Source: CAWKAV01 sp963847735 (GTDB lineage: Bacteria; Desulfobacterota; Desulfuromonadia; Desulfuromonadales; BM103). From it: 64,000 nt of DNA. How positions within the stretch are numbered: the stretch's first letter is position 1; each line of letters begins with the position of its first letter. Under the pieces are notes generated by a model. The model saw only the letters and a list, made by a program, of their open reading frames with translations, was not told where the DNA came from and did no database searches. The translations under genes were made by a program, and so were the position numbers. The stretch is taken from assembly GCA_963847735.1 (NCBI GenBank), contig CAWKAV010000017.1, positions 55,809-119,808 on the forward strand, written 5' to 3'. Of this stretch, positions 54,243 to 63,369 are shown piece after piece.

Positions 54243-54410
54243 ATCAGGCTATCTTTTCCCGGTTCATGGAGCAAAACAACCCATAGTTATGAGGGAATAA
54301 AGGCAAATTGCAATATAGCAAAGCAATGTGAACATTACCAGACAAGTGACATGCAACACGTAACAGATTCCTCGCAACTCGTCCCTCGTACCGCCGCTCG
54401 CCCCTCGCCC
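54243..54410. repeat. gap between the two wzc copies with CTCGTCCCTCG repeat
   Basis: 168 bases with no gene. Positions 54385-54412 read cgtccctcgtaccgccgctc and gcccctcgcccct, related to the GC-rich dispersed family. Nothing else recognised. Confidence 0.45.
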
Positions 54411-56705
54411 CTAAGAATTCAACTTCTGCCAGGCTTTTTTGACAGCACTTTCCAGCGGCCCATCCTGAAGCTCATCGAGGCTTTCGCCGTAGTAGCCGGC
54501 AAAGTTGCGGTTGCCGTAATAGTTGTAAGAACCGTAATATTTGAAACCCTGGCCGCTCCGGTCGTTGATGACAACCCCGGAAATTGTCACGCCGACATCC
54601 TGCAGTGCTTTAACCATCTGCAGGGCCGCCTTTTGCGGCACCCGGCAGGGCTCCAGAACGACGAGATTGACATCTGCGAGCGGGGCGAGGATTTCGGCGT
54701 CGGTCACCGGCAGCACCGGCGGGGCATCAATCACGACATAGTCGTAACGCTCCCTGACCATATCGAGGAATTTGTGCATCCTTTCTGAATCAAGGATCTC
54801 GGACGGATTCGTGGTAGTCGCCCCGGCCGGCAAAAAATCGAGGCGGGGATGCTGCAGGTGCCTGATCGCGGCCTGATTCTGGTCGCGCAGCAGTTCGACG
54901 AGGCCGGGCTCGTTGCTTTCGCCAAACACCCGGTGCAGCGACGGCCGGCGCAGATCGCAGCCGATCAGCAGGACCTTGGCGCCCGTCATGCCGAGCACTA
55001 CGGCCAGGTTGGCCGAGAGGGTTGATTTGCCTTCGCCCGGCAGAGAGCTGGTCACCAGGATAATCTTGTGTTTCTGCTTGCCGGTCACATAGTGCAGACG
55101 GGTCCGCAAGGCGCGAAAAGCCTCGACGACCGGCGCCTTGGGGGCGAGCACGGCAACCGGCAGGGTCTGCTCGTCAGCGAACTCGGGGATCTTGGGGATG
55201 ACTCCATAAATCGGCAGATTCAACCTGCTGCGCACCTCTTCAACCGATTTAAAGGTGCGATCGGCGAAACCAAGCAGCAACGCACAGACGAAACCGAGCA
55301 GCAGACCGGACAGTGCCCCCGAGGCCCAGAGTTCATGACCCTGTCGGGACGGATCGGCAGACGGGGAGTGATCGCCGGATCGATGATTTTCAGTTCGTTG
55401 ACCGCCGCCAGCTGCGCAATACGGATTTCGCGCTGCTTGTTCTGCAGGAAATCGAACAACTCGGCCTGCGCCTTCTGGTCACGGGTGCGTCTGGCCAGTT
55501 CGGCGCCAGGGGCCCGGTTGAGCTGGCCATCGAGAACGGCAATATTTTCAGCAAGCCTTTGCCTGTCCGGGCAAGCTCACGGCTTGCACTCAGATACAGG
55601 GACAGCAGTTCGCGACTGGGCCTGCAAGACTTCGTCCCTCTTTTCTTCGACCGCGGGATGCGCTTCGGTGAAATCGACTCAGCAAGGCCCGCTGCTGCGC
55701 TTCCAGAGGCGGCGAGACGGGTCGCAGCTTCGCTGATCTGCGGGAAGCCTTCGATACGCGGCGCGACGAAAAAAGTCCTGGTTATTGATCGCCTGCCGCA
55801 GCCTCTCCACCGCCGAATCGATCTGGCTGACCTGCCATTCCAGGCCGGTTCTCTTCTGTTCCAGCTCTGCGACCTTTGTCAACCAGGCGCGCCCCCTGCG
55901 GGGCCAGCTCGGACAGACCGCTCTCTGCCGGTATTTTTGCAGTTCCTGCTCGGCGGCATCGAGGCTCCCCTTTGCTCGGCAAGCAGCTGCCGTCGATGCG
56001 CGCGATCACCGCACTGCTCTCCTGCTGGAGCCGGACCCGGTATGTTTCGATCAGCATGTTGATCGCATCGCGAAGATATTCCGGGTCCTCGCCCCGCATG
56101 ACTGATCTTGAGGAGCCTGCCGCCTTCCTGCAGGGGCACGACCTGCAGACCGGCAGCAAGCTTGTCGATGTGCGGCTGCCACGGGCTGGCGATCGACCAT
56201 CAGGGACTGCCCGGCCTGGGCGCTCTCGATGTTCAGCAGCAGGCGCACCCCTTCGACCGACAGCGGTTTGCCGCTTTCCCCTTCACCCACAAATCGACCG
56301 GAGCCATCGTAAACCGCGAAGCTTTTCGGCCCGGTCATCTTGATCTGCAGCCCCGTCAGGGCACCGGTGACGGCAAACTCACCGATGGTGACTTTCAGCT
56401 GCGGGGAGACTGCAGTGATCTGCCAGCCGAGGTTCAGGCGCTGCACGACAAGATCAGCCAGAAGGCGCGACTGCAGGGTGACAACCACATCGACACGGCT
56501 CGGTCTTTATACCCTCGCCGCCAGCGTCAGAATTCAGTTCAATGGTTGCAGATGCTTCATAAATCTGCGGCTGAAGAAAAGTGTAAAGGGCGGCTGATAC
56601 AAAAACCAGCAGGGAGACCAGTACGACAATTTTCCAGCGCCGGCGTACGGCGTTGAAGGGATTTTGTGCGCCGGAGTCAGCGGCAGAAAAAGAAGCGGAG
56701 GTCAT
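54411..56705 (-). pseudogene. wzc: Wzc-type tyrosine autokinase, copy 2, at least six frameshifts
   Basis: Same architecture as copy 1. The kinase domain is intact (54411 to about 55280): Walker A SLPGEGKST, Walker A' VLLIGCDLRRP, Walker B YDYVVIDAPP and tail YYGSYNYYGNRNFAGYYGES. The Wzz and coiled-coil part is scattered over all three frames between 55280 and 56705 (for example NPFNAVRRRWKIVVLVSLLV; LVVQRLNLGWQITAVSP; RGEDPEYLRDAINMLIETY; VAELEQKRTGLEWQVSQID), each piece clearly homologous. ATG 56705 is preferred because the open frame to 56744 runs into the hairpin at 56738-56768. The shift density is far above the rest of the window, so base-calling error in this GC-rich stretch is likely. 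Confidence 0.82.
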
Positions 56706-56737
56706 GTCGGGATCAGCCTGCATGGTTTGATGAACAA

Positions 56738-56768
56738 AGACCACTTGACCAGACAGGTCAGGTGGTCT
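56738..56768 (-). terminator. hairpin between wza and wzc copy 2
   Basis: A 13-base stem (AGACCAC-TGACC paired with GGTCA-GTGGTCT, one G-T mismatch, five-base loop) followed on the minus strand by TTGTTC. It lies directly after wza and before wzc, where exopolysaccharide operons often hold an attenuator limiting kinase expression. No strong U-run, so attenuator or RNA-stability element is as likely as terminator. Confidence 0.55.
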
Positions 56769-56810
56769 CTGTTACGCTCTTGAATGAATGGACCCGGTCC
56801 TGCATGCCGA

Positions 56811-57881
56811 TCAATAATTATCATCTAACCACTTGATCTGAATAAAAGGCTGCAAGGTCGATGAAATAAGCTGCAGGGTTGGCAGCAGCTGGTTGATGGC
56901 TTCGTTCCAGTTGCCAACCTTGGTCTTCGGAATGAAGACGATATCGCCGTCCATGAGCGGCATCGGCATCGCGTAACCGTCCATCATCCTGGAGAAATCG
57001 ACCACCATCAACTGGCCGTGAGTCGGCGAGAGGGAGCGGATAATCCGCACATGTTCCTGGTCATAAGGCTCCCTTTGGTCATAACTGCCGTAGCTGGCAC
57101 TGCTGAGGGCCTGCGCCAGGTTAAGGCGACCGTTAACCATCGGCACCGGTCCCGGGCTGCTGACCGCACCGAACACGTAGACCTGCTGCTCCTGGCTGTC
57201 CGGCACATAGACCGTGTCGCCGGGGCGCAGCTGCACGTTCTGGCGCTGGTCGTTGTTATAGAGTAGCTGGTAGATATCGACCGGCAACAGCCTCTCACCG
57301 CGCAGCAGGCGGGCTCCGCGCAGGTTGGCCTTGTCTTTAAAGCCATTTCCCATCGAGAGGCCGTGCAGCAGCGAGGTGGGGCGATCGAGGAAATGAACTC
57401 CAGACTCCCTGAACTCGCCGAGCAGGTAAACAGGCTGGGATTTGAATTCGATGATCTCGACCGTGACGACCGGTTTCTTGATATAGGTTTTGAGCTCTTT
57501 GATCAGCACGCCCTGGATCTCTTCAACCGTCAGGCCGGCCACTTCGACCGCACCGACCAGGGGCAGCAGGATCTTGCCGCCTGTGCCGACCCGGAAGCCA
57601 TTACCATTCTGGACTCTGTCAGTACCCTCAAAAACCACGGAGTTGATGAGGCCGGGGACATTGATCTGCAGGACGTCACCAGGGCCGACCCGGTATTCGG
57701 TGATCAGCTCGGTCTCGGGGGTCGGTGGCGGCACCGTGACTTCCTGCAGTTCGAGAATGGCGCTGGACTCGTCCTTGATATCGAGCACGGTGCCCGTAGG
57801 ATAGGGCTCATAGCGCGTGCACGCCTGTAAACACGAGAGCATCAGCAGCGCTGTTGCTGCGATCAGAACTGTACGGAGCAT
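56811..57881 (-). CDS. wza: outer-membrane polysaccharide export lipoprotein
   Basis: 356 residues. Lipoprotein signal with lipobox LQAC (Cys about residue 21). Poly_export domain begins YRVGPGDVLQINVPGL (about 65), followed by SLBB-type domains (VYLLGEFRESGVHFLD, VYVFGAVSSPGPVPMVNGR). The C-terminal end is NQLLPTLQLISSTLQPF. Forms the outer-membrane channel used with Wzc. It is preceded by a good sigma-70 promoter candidate at 58017-58046. Confidence 0.95.
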   Translation of the reverse strand: MLRTVLIAATALLMLSCLQACTRYEPYPTGTVLDIKDESSAILELQEVTVPPPTPETELITEYRVGPGDVLQINVPGLINSVVFEGTDRVQNGNGFRVGTGGKILLPLVGAVEVAGLTVEEIQGVLIKELKTYIKKPVVTVEIIEFKSQPVYLLGEFRESGVHFLDRPTSLLHGLSMGNGFKDKANLRGARLLRGERLLPVDIYQLLYNNDQRQNVQLRPGDTVYVPDSQEQQVYVFGAVSSPGPVPMVNGRLNLAQALSSASYGSYDQREPYDQEHVRIIRSLSPTHGQLMVVDFSRMMDGYAMPMPLMDGDIVFIPKTKVGNWNEAINQLLPTLQLISSTLQPFIQIKWLDDNY

Positions 57882-58016
57882 GTAACGTCTCCTTTTGCGG
57901 CCGGCAGACTATCAGTCTGGTAGCGGATCAATCTGGCACAATAATCCAAGAAAAAGCTAGTTAATCGGTCACCAGATATGGTAACAACCAACAATCCCGA
58001 CAACTTACTTTTGCTA

Positions 58017-58046
58017 GTTATATACAATTATACGTTATTATGTCAA
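58017..58046 (-). promoter_or_regulatory. candidate sigma-70 promoter of wza
   Basis: On the minus strand TTGACA (complement of 58041-58046) and TATAAC (complement of 58017-58022) are 18 bases apart in an AT-rich block about 140 bases before the wza start. It would read wza, wzc copy 2, wzc copy 1 and further genes. Confidence 0.5.
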
Positions 58047-58088
58047 ATTAAAAGTAAAGTTGGAAAGAGTTGCAATCCTGTGCCCTTT

Positions 58089-59444
<1,356 letters not shown>

Positions 59445-59657
59445 CCGGACACCTCCAAAAGCAATTGAAATATATAAATTTTAACTCTTATAGCAGAAAT
59501 ATATTACCGATGAAATCATAAATACCAGATTTACTCTCTTCGCGTCGACCGGTATTTATCAACGTTCAATAATTTCATTTACGAATTTTGCGTTTCGATG
59601 GGCACAGGGGATTCCGTCATTACCCAATCTGTCGAGGTGTGGATCTCTGAAAATTAC
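59445..59657. other. AT-rich divergent intergenic region
   Basis: The 373-base gap between the dehydrogenase (minus) and the first PEP-CTERM gene (plus) is AT-rich. Its right half holds the operator-like and sigma-54 sites listed next. In the left half I see no gene and no clear promoter for the dehydrogenase. Confidence 0.5.
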
Positions 59658-59674
59658 TGTCGAATTATTTAACA
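59658..59674 (+). promoter_or_regulatory. candidate enhancer-binding site upstream of PEP-CTERM gene 1
   Basis: TGTCGAATTATTTAACA, an imperfect palindrome (12 of 16 paired positions). The same 17 bases occur at 60545-60561 before PEP-CTERM gene 2. It starts 76 bases before the -24 element, a usual distance for a sigma-54 activator site. Confidence 0.65.
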
Positions 59675-59733
59675 CTTTTAAAAGGCAAAGGAACGAGACG
59701 TTTTTTTTTCATAGAAAACAATAGGTTATAAAT

Positions 59734-59748
59734 CGGCATATATCCTGC
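59734..59748 (+). promoter_or_regulatory. candidate sigma-54 promoter of PEP-CTERM gene 1
   Basis: CGGCATATATCCTGC keeps the GG-N10-GC spacing of -24/-12 sites. Transcription would start near 59760, giving a 58-base leader. It aligns with the better match at 60622-60636. Confidence 0.6.
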
Positions 59749-59817
59749 AGTTATACATCATTAAGTTATAGATAAGCGTGTTGGTCTCTATCATAATAAG
59801 TGGGGAGGAAACAATAA

Positions 59818-60427
59818 ATGAAAAACAAGATTTTGATTGGGCTGTCAATAGGGCTATTTGTCATTGGCGTGATTGGAGTCGCTAATGCGACAACCCTCAC
59901 TGTTGATGTTTATGCCTATGGCAATAGCAGCACTAATGGGTTGGGTCTTAATACAGGTATCAGTTTAACAACTGGACAGGAATTTAGAGTTTCTGCAGGA
60001 ATAGACGATCTATGGAACGCCGGAGTTCTGCCAAGATGGTCAAATGCTGATGGGCTTATTGTTGATTTGTATGCAACCGGTGTAGATGAATCCGGTAAAA
60101 GCGCAGGCACAAGAATAGGTAAGAATTGGGGTAACTGGACACAATATGGCTTGACGGCTCCATACGGTTCACTGGTAGGTGGAGCTGAATGGAATTTTTA
60201 CCCTCCTGGGTGTTGACTTTATTGGTGAGGCCTGGAGCACTGGCGATCTTCTGCTCTATTACTGGGACTCATATAAACTAGATAACTCCCAGTATATTTC
60301 CGTTACGATAGATGACAGTCCAATCGATAAAAGGCTAGTACCAGTTCCCGAGCCATCGACTTTCCTGCTCCTGGGTGGTGGCCTTGCTGGACTGGCCTTT
60401 CTCGTGCGTCGAAGAAGGGAAGATTAA
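59818..60427 (+). pseudogene. PEP-CTERM sorting-signal protein 1, one frameshift
   Basis: Begins MKNKILIGLSIGLFVIGVIG with signal peptide to about ANA, after a GGGGAGG ribosome-binding site. The first frame stops at 60214-60216 (NFYPPGC); from about 60200 the next frame continues DFIGEAWSTGDLLLYYWDSY to VPVPEPSTFLLLGGGLAG and LAFLVRRRRED. The end is a textbook PEP-CTERM signal: PEP motif, hydrophobic helix, arginine cluster, recognised by exosortase. Restored length is about 203 residues. The middle is Gly/Asn/Tyr-rich with no known domain. It is probably secreted and anchored or released with the matrix polymer. Confidence 0.85.
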
Positions 60428-60446
60428 ACTTCAAAGATATCAGGTG

Positions 60447-60474
60447 ACAAACCGCCCCCTCTGAGGCGGTTTGT
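60447..60474 (+). terminator. hairpin after PEP-CTERM gene 1
   Basis: Perfect ten-base stem ACAAACCGCC / GGCGGTTTGT with an eight-base loop, 20 bases after the stop. T-rich sequence follows only after 25 bases. The identical stem is at 61455-61484, so it was duplicated with the gene. Confidence 0.65.
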
Positions 60475-60544
60475 GCTGTAAATGGCAACCATGTAAAGGT
60501 TTTCTTTTTATAAATGTTTCCACATAGTTAACCGGAAAATAGTG

Positions 60545-60561
60545 TGTCGAATTATTTAACA
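60545..60561 (+). promoter_or_regulatory. candidate enhancer-binding site upstream of PEP-CTERM gene 2
   Basis: Same 17 bases as 59658-59674, followed by a shared CTTTTAA and a related AAAGGGACGAGACG. It starts 77 bases before the -24 element, against 76 bases in the first copy. Confidence 0.65.
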
Positions 60562-60621
60562 CTTTTAATTAAATAAAGGGACGAGACGATAATTCTATTA
60601 TAAAAACAGTATATTGCGTCT

Positions 60622-60636
60622 TGGTATATATCTTGC
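60622..60636 (+). promoter_or_regulatory. candidate sigma-54 promoter of PEP-CTERM gene 2
   Basis: TGGTATATATCTTGC fits the -24/-12 consensus (TGGCACG-N4-TTGC) with correct spacing. The start would be near 60648, leaving a 92-base leader. Confidence 0.7.
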
Positions 60637-60739
60637 AGTTATATTAATTCAGTTATGAATAAACATGCTGAAAGGTTTTCATTTTATAAATCCACATATG
60701 TTTTGATGGGAACATAAGGGACCCTTCAAAGGAGAATAT

Positions 60740-61435
60740 ATGAAAAAGAGACTATTAGCAGGATTGATGTTGAGTTTGCTTCTCCTCGTCACGACTGGAT
60801 TTGCACATGCCCTCACCTCTGTAGGTGGGTACAATTTTGATGACAACGCTTTTGTGGATAGCCTGGTAAGTTCTAATGGAACCTGGACACACAGCGGTTC
60901 AACTTTGGAAAGTACTCTTGTAGGAAGTAACCCCAACGATTATGCATTTGGTTTTGGTTCTTCATCCAGTATAACTTTAAGTTTTGATGACAATTTTCTA
61001 CGCAATGGTGCAGGCTTTGATTTGGCTGTCTTTGAATTGGGGACGGCTCAAACCTTTAGCCTTCTAATCGGAAGTACTACAATATCCTATACTGGAGTCT
61101 CTACTGGCTATCAACAGGGAGGGTTTGATCTGATTGCGGCCATAATTGACCTGGATGACTTCGGCCTCGAATTTGATTCTCTTGTTTCTATGTTAACTCT
61201 CTATCCTGCTCCTACTGGCGATGATCCTGCAGATTTTACTGTCATTGGCGCATTAAATAGTCTTTCCCTCGTTCCCGAATCCTCACCCTTCCTCCTCCTT
61301 GGCGAACCCTCACCCTTCCTTCTCCTTGGCGCGGAAAATGGTGCGGCCCCCGTTCCCGAACCATCGACTCTCCTGCTCCTGGGTAGTGGCCTTGCCGGAC
61401 TGGCTTTTGTTGTGCGTCGAAGAAGGAAAGATTAA
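60740..61435 (+). CDS. PEP-CTERM sorting-signal protein 2
   Basis: 231 residues, intact, with an AAGGAG ribosome-binding site. Signal peptide MKKRLLAGLMLSLLLLVTT to about AHA. Residues 27-170 are beta-rich (YNFDDNAFVDSLVSSNGTW, FDLAVFELGTAQTFSLLIGS), resembling PEP-CTERM proteins from other EPS-linked systems. The tail is VPEPSTLLLLGSG, then LAGLAFVVRRRRKD. Just before it, two PEP-like segments occur: VPESSPFLLLG and EPSPFLLLG, from a partial tandem duplication of the coding sequence. It likely works with PEP-CTERM protein 1 at the cell surface. Confidence 0.92.
   Translation: MKKRLLAGLMLSLLLLVTTGFAHALTSVGGYNFDDNAFVDSLVSSNGTWTHSGSTLESTLVGSNPNDYAFGFGSSSSITLSFDDNFLRNGAGFDLAVFELGTAQTFSLLIGSTTISYTGVSTGYQQGGFDLIAAIIDLDDFGLEFDSLVSMLTLYPAPTGDDPADFTVIGALNSLSLVPESSPFLLLGEPSPFLLLGAENGAAPVPEPSTLLLLGSGLAGLAFVVRRRRKD
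61266..61321 (+). repeat. 27-base tandem repeat coding for PEP-like segments
   Basis: Two near-identical units (cctcacccttcctcctcctt and cctcacccttccttctcctt, each ending ggcg) precede the true PEP-CTERM signal of gene 2 and mimic its first half. Confidence 0.75.
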
Positions 61436-61454
61436 ATTTCGAAGATATCAAGCG

Positions 61455-61484
61455 ACAAACCGCCCTCTTACTGGGGCGGTTTGT
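61455..61484 (+). terminator. hairpin after PEP-CTERM gene 2
   Basis: Same ACAAACCGCC / GGCGGTTTGT stem as after gene 1, with a ten-base loop; followed by the shared aaatggcaaccatgtaaagg and a T-rich run. Confidence 0.65.
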
Positions 61485-61552
61485 GCTGATAAATGGCAAC
61501 CATGTAAAGGTTTTCTTTTTATAGATGTTTTACATGTTTTGATCGGAACAAA

Positions 61553-61575
61553 GAGCCCCTTCTGGGGGCTTTTTT
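61553..61575 (+). terminator. intrinsic terminator
   Basis: AGCCCC-TTCTG-GGGGCT stem-loop followed by TTTTT. This is the strongest terminator of the PEP-CTERM segment and closes the plus-strand unit. Confidence 0.75.
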
Positions 61576-61992
61576 CGTTCAGGGTTGAGCCGAACGGTTT
61601 CAATTGGTTCCCAGTTCCAGATCCTCATTTGCAATGGATGCGTGCAAGCACAAGATTCCAAGCCCCATCAACAATGGCTCCAAACCAGGACTTTTTCAAC
61701 ACGTAAGGGGAAGAACGGTCCATATCGGTCGCTAATGTGTGAGTAAAAAAAGGCCCGCCGTCGCTCAGAGAGCTATGGCGGACCATAATTGCATAACATT
61801 GAATCACATAAGGAGAATGAAATTATCCCGCGTCCCCCCTTCTGGCATTGCATGGCGCCCCCCCCAACTTCACCGACAGGTTCCCCCAGAACCCATCATT
61901 GCATGCCCCTCCTTTTTTTGCTCTATTGCATTGCATCACAGTGCGGGACAACTCCAAACTCAACGCGTTTTACGCACCTCCACCTCCCCCTT
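61576..61992. other. 417-base region without a recognised gene
   Basis: Between the plus-strand terminator and the minus-strand operon. Open frames here are short and not protein-like. It holds a run of eight C near 61858, several ATTGCATG words (61846-61940) and a pyrimidine-rich block. A function was not recognised. Confidence 0.5.
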
Positions 61993-62316
61993 CTAAAAAT
62001 TTTGTTTCTGCAACGGCCTGCGTTCCATACGTGTTATGTGCATCAGCCCTGCTGCCACTTCGACAATATATTTGACTGGGCCCCATTCGCCTGGGCCCTC
62101 AAGAATGATTCGGTCGTCTTTGATTGCGATGATGTGGATTTCTTTGTCAACCGTATCTCCAATGTGGAGTAACTGGAGTTTTCCGTCTGGTTTTTTGATA
62201 ACGGCAGCTTGTTCTGCTGTAGAGATCTTTATGAATTTAGTACCATTAAATTCATCAGCTTGTGCCGGCTTCAGAACAAGCAGGAGCAATCCCAATGTCA
62301 TCATAATTCGATTCAT
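61993..62316 (-). CDS. small secreted protein of unknown function
   Basis: 107 residues with a signal peptide (MNRIMMTLGLLLLVLKPAQA). The mature part has FIKISTAEQAAVIKKPDGKL, LLHIGDTVDKEIHIIAIKDD and RIILEGPGEWGPVKYIVEV, a small beta-barrel-like pattern recalling the periplasmic domains of PilP/GspC, which bind secretins. That likeness is weak. Its ATG overlaps the stop of the next upstream gene (ATGA), so the two are coupled. Last gene of the three-gene operon. Confidence 0.7.
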   Translation of the reverse strand: MNRIMMTLGLLLLVLKPAQADEFNGTKFIKISTAEQAAVIKKPDGKLQLLHIGDTVDKEIHIIAIKDDRIILEGPGEWGPVKYIVEVAAGLMHITRMERRPLQKQNF

Positions 62317-63359
62317 TGGCTTGCCTCGAGAATTGGGGCGACAGTTCGACCAGACAATAACTGCCCTCGCAACGCCTCTTCCCTCCGTCCTTCCCTGACG
62401 TCACTCCTGTACTGGACATAGAGTTCATCGCTTAGTTCCAGCCCTCTGCCCCCTACCATATTCGTCCAGTAACCACTGCGCAGTTCAACGTAATCTCGAC
62501 CCTCCGAGTTTGAGTAACTGACAAAGAACTTGCTGTAGAACAACCCGCCTGCACTTTTGACATAAGCGAATAATCGTCCGCCACTTTTCTTTGCAATTGG
62601 GATGACCAGCTTCGATCGATAGCCCTGTTCGGGAGCTTCAGTCATTTCCTCCACAAACTCAGGTGTGTCAATGACAAAACCTGAATCCGAGTCTAATGTT
62701 TCCAAGATCAATCGAAATTTCTCACCATCCTCTTCGACACTGAGTCTGACATCAGCATGCCAATCTGGATAAGTCATTTTATGCGTGGTCAAACGATCCG
62801 GTACCGCCCATTGCCGACGGTAAAGATCCAGTAATTCCGATCCTCCATCTCGCAAAGCAAAGGTCCAACCACCTGAGAAAACAAATGCAGATTGTGCTTT
62901 TTTGCGTACCCTGAAGACCATTGGTTTGTCAGGTTCTAAACCTAAAATATTTCTTGGATCGATCTTACTGGCCCATTGACTGCGCTCGTGATTGTACTTG
63001 AAGTCGTATACGTAACCCTCTTTAGAGATATCTCCCAGGGTGATCAACTCACCGAAACCAACTACCGAAAATCGCCCTGCAGAATCTGTCGAGACATTGA
63101 ATTCTTCGAAAGATTTCTGCGGGCTTCTCGCTCCAAAAACCCGAATTCTCATATTGACCTTTGCATCAACAACGGGGCCACCGTCAAAATCAATGGCTTG
63201 CCCATAGAAATGAATTTCCTTGTTACGCTCTTTAGCCATCTCATGGCTTACTTCCTCCATTCTTTTTAGCTTTGCTTCATCTCGAGCGTGCAGATAATTC
63301 GGCACGAACAACAAAACCATAAAAAGTAGCAAACACTGACAGGGTGCCCGGTCCATCAT
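62313..63359 (-). CDS. secreted protein with carboxypeptidase-regulatory-like domain, unknown function
   Basis: 348 residues. Start ATG 63359 has an AAGGAG site that overlaps the stop of the upstream gene. Signal peptide MMDRAPCQCLLLFMVLLF to about LHA. Residues about 45-120 look like a CarboxypepD_reg / Ig-like fold (YGQAIDFDGGPVVDAKVNMR, DSAGRFSVVGFGELITLG). Residues about 120-320 are beta-rich without a known domain (AFVFSGGWTFALRDGG, KLVIPIAKKSGGRLFAYVKS). Probably periplasmic or outer-membrane associated. Confidence 0.72.
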   Translation of the reverse strand: MMDRAPCQCLLLFMVLLFVPNYLHARDEAKLKRMEEVSHEMAKERNKEIHFYGQAIDFDGGPVVDAKVNMRIRVFGARSPQKSFEEFNVSTDSAGRFSVVGFGELITLGDISKEGYVYDFKYNHERSQWASKIDPRNILGLEPDKPMVFRVRKKAQSAFVFSGGWTFALRDGGSELLDLYRRQWAVPDRLTTHKMTYPDWHADVRLSVEEDGEKFRLILETLDSDSGFVIDTPEFVEEMTEAPEQGYRSKLVIPIAKKSGGRLFAYVKSAGGLFYSKFFVSYSNSEGRDYVELRSGYWTNMVGGRGLELSDELYVQYRSDVREGRREEALRGQLLSGRTVAPILEASQ

Positions 63360-63369
63360 TTCAATCTCC

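Noticed and set aside
59445..59520. Sigma-54 site on the minus strand for the dehydrogenase gene
   Set aside because: The best candidate has GC and GG two bases out of register with the -12/-24 spacing.
61739..62172. Plus-strand open frames over the C-rich region
   Set aside because: They are rich in Pro, His and Cys with no start signal, and overlap the 3' end of a real minus-strand gene.
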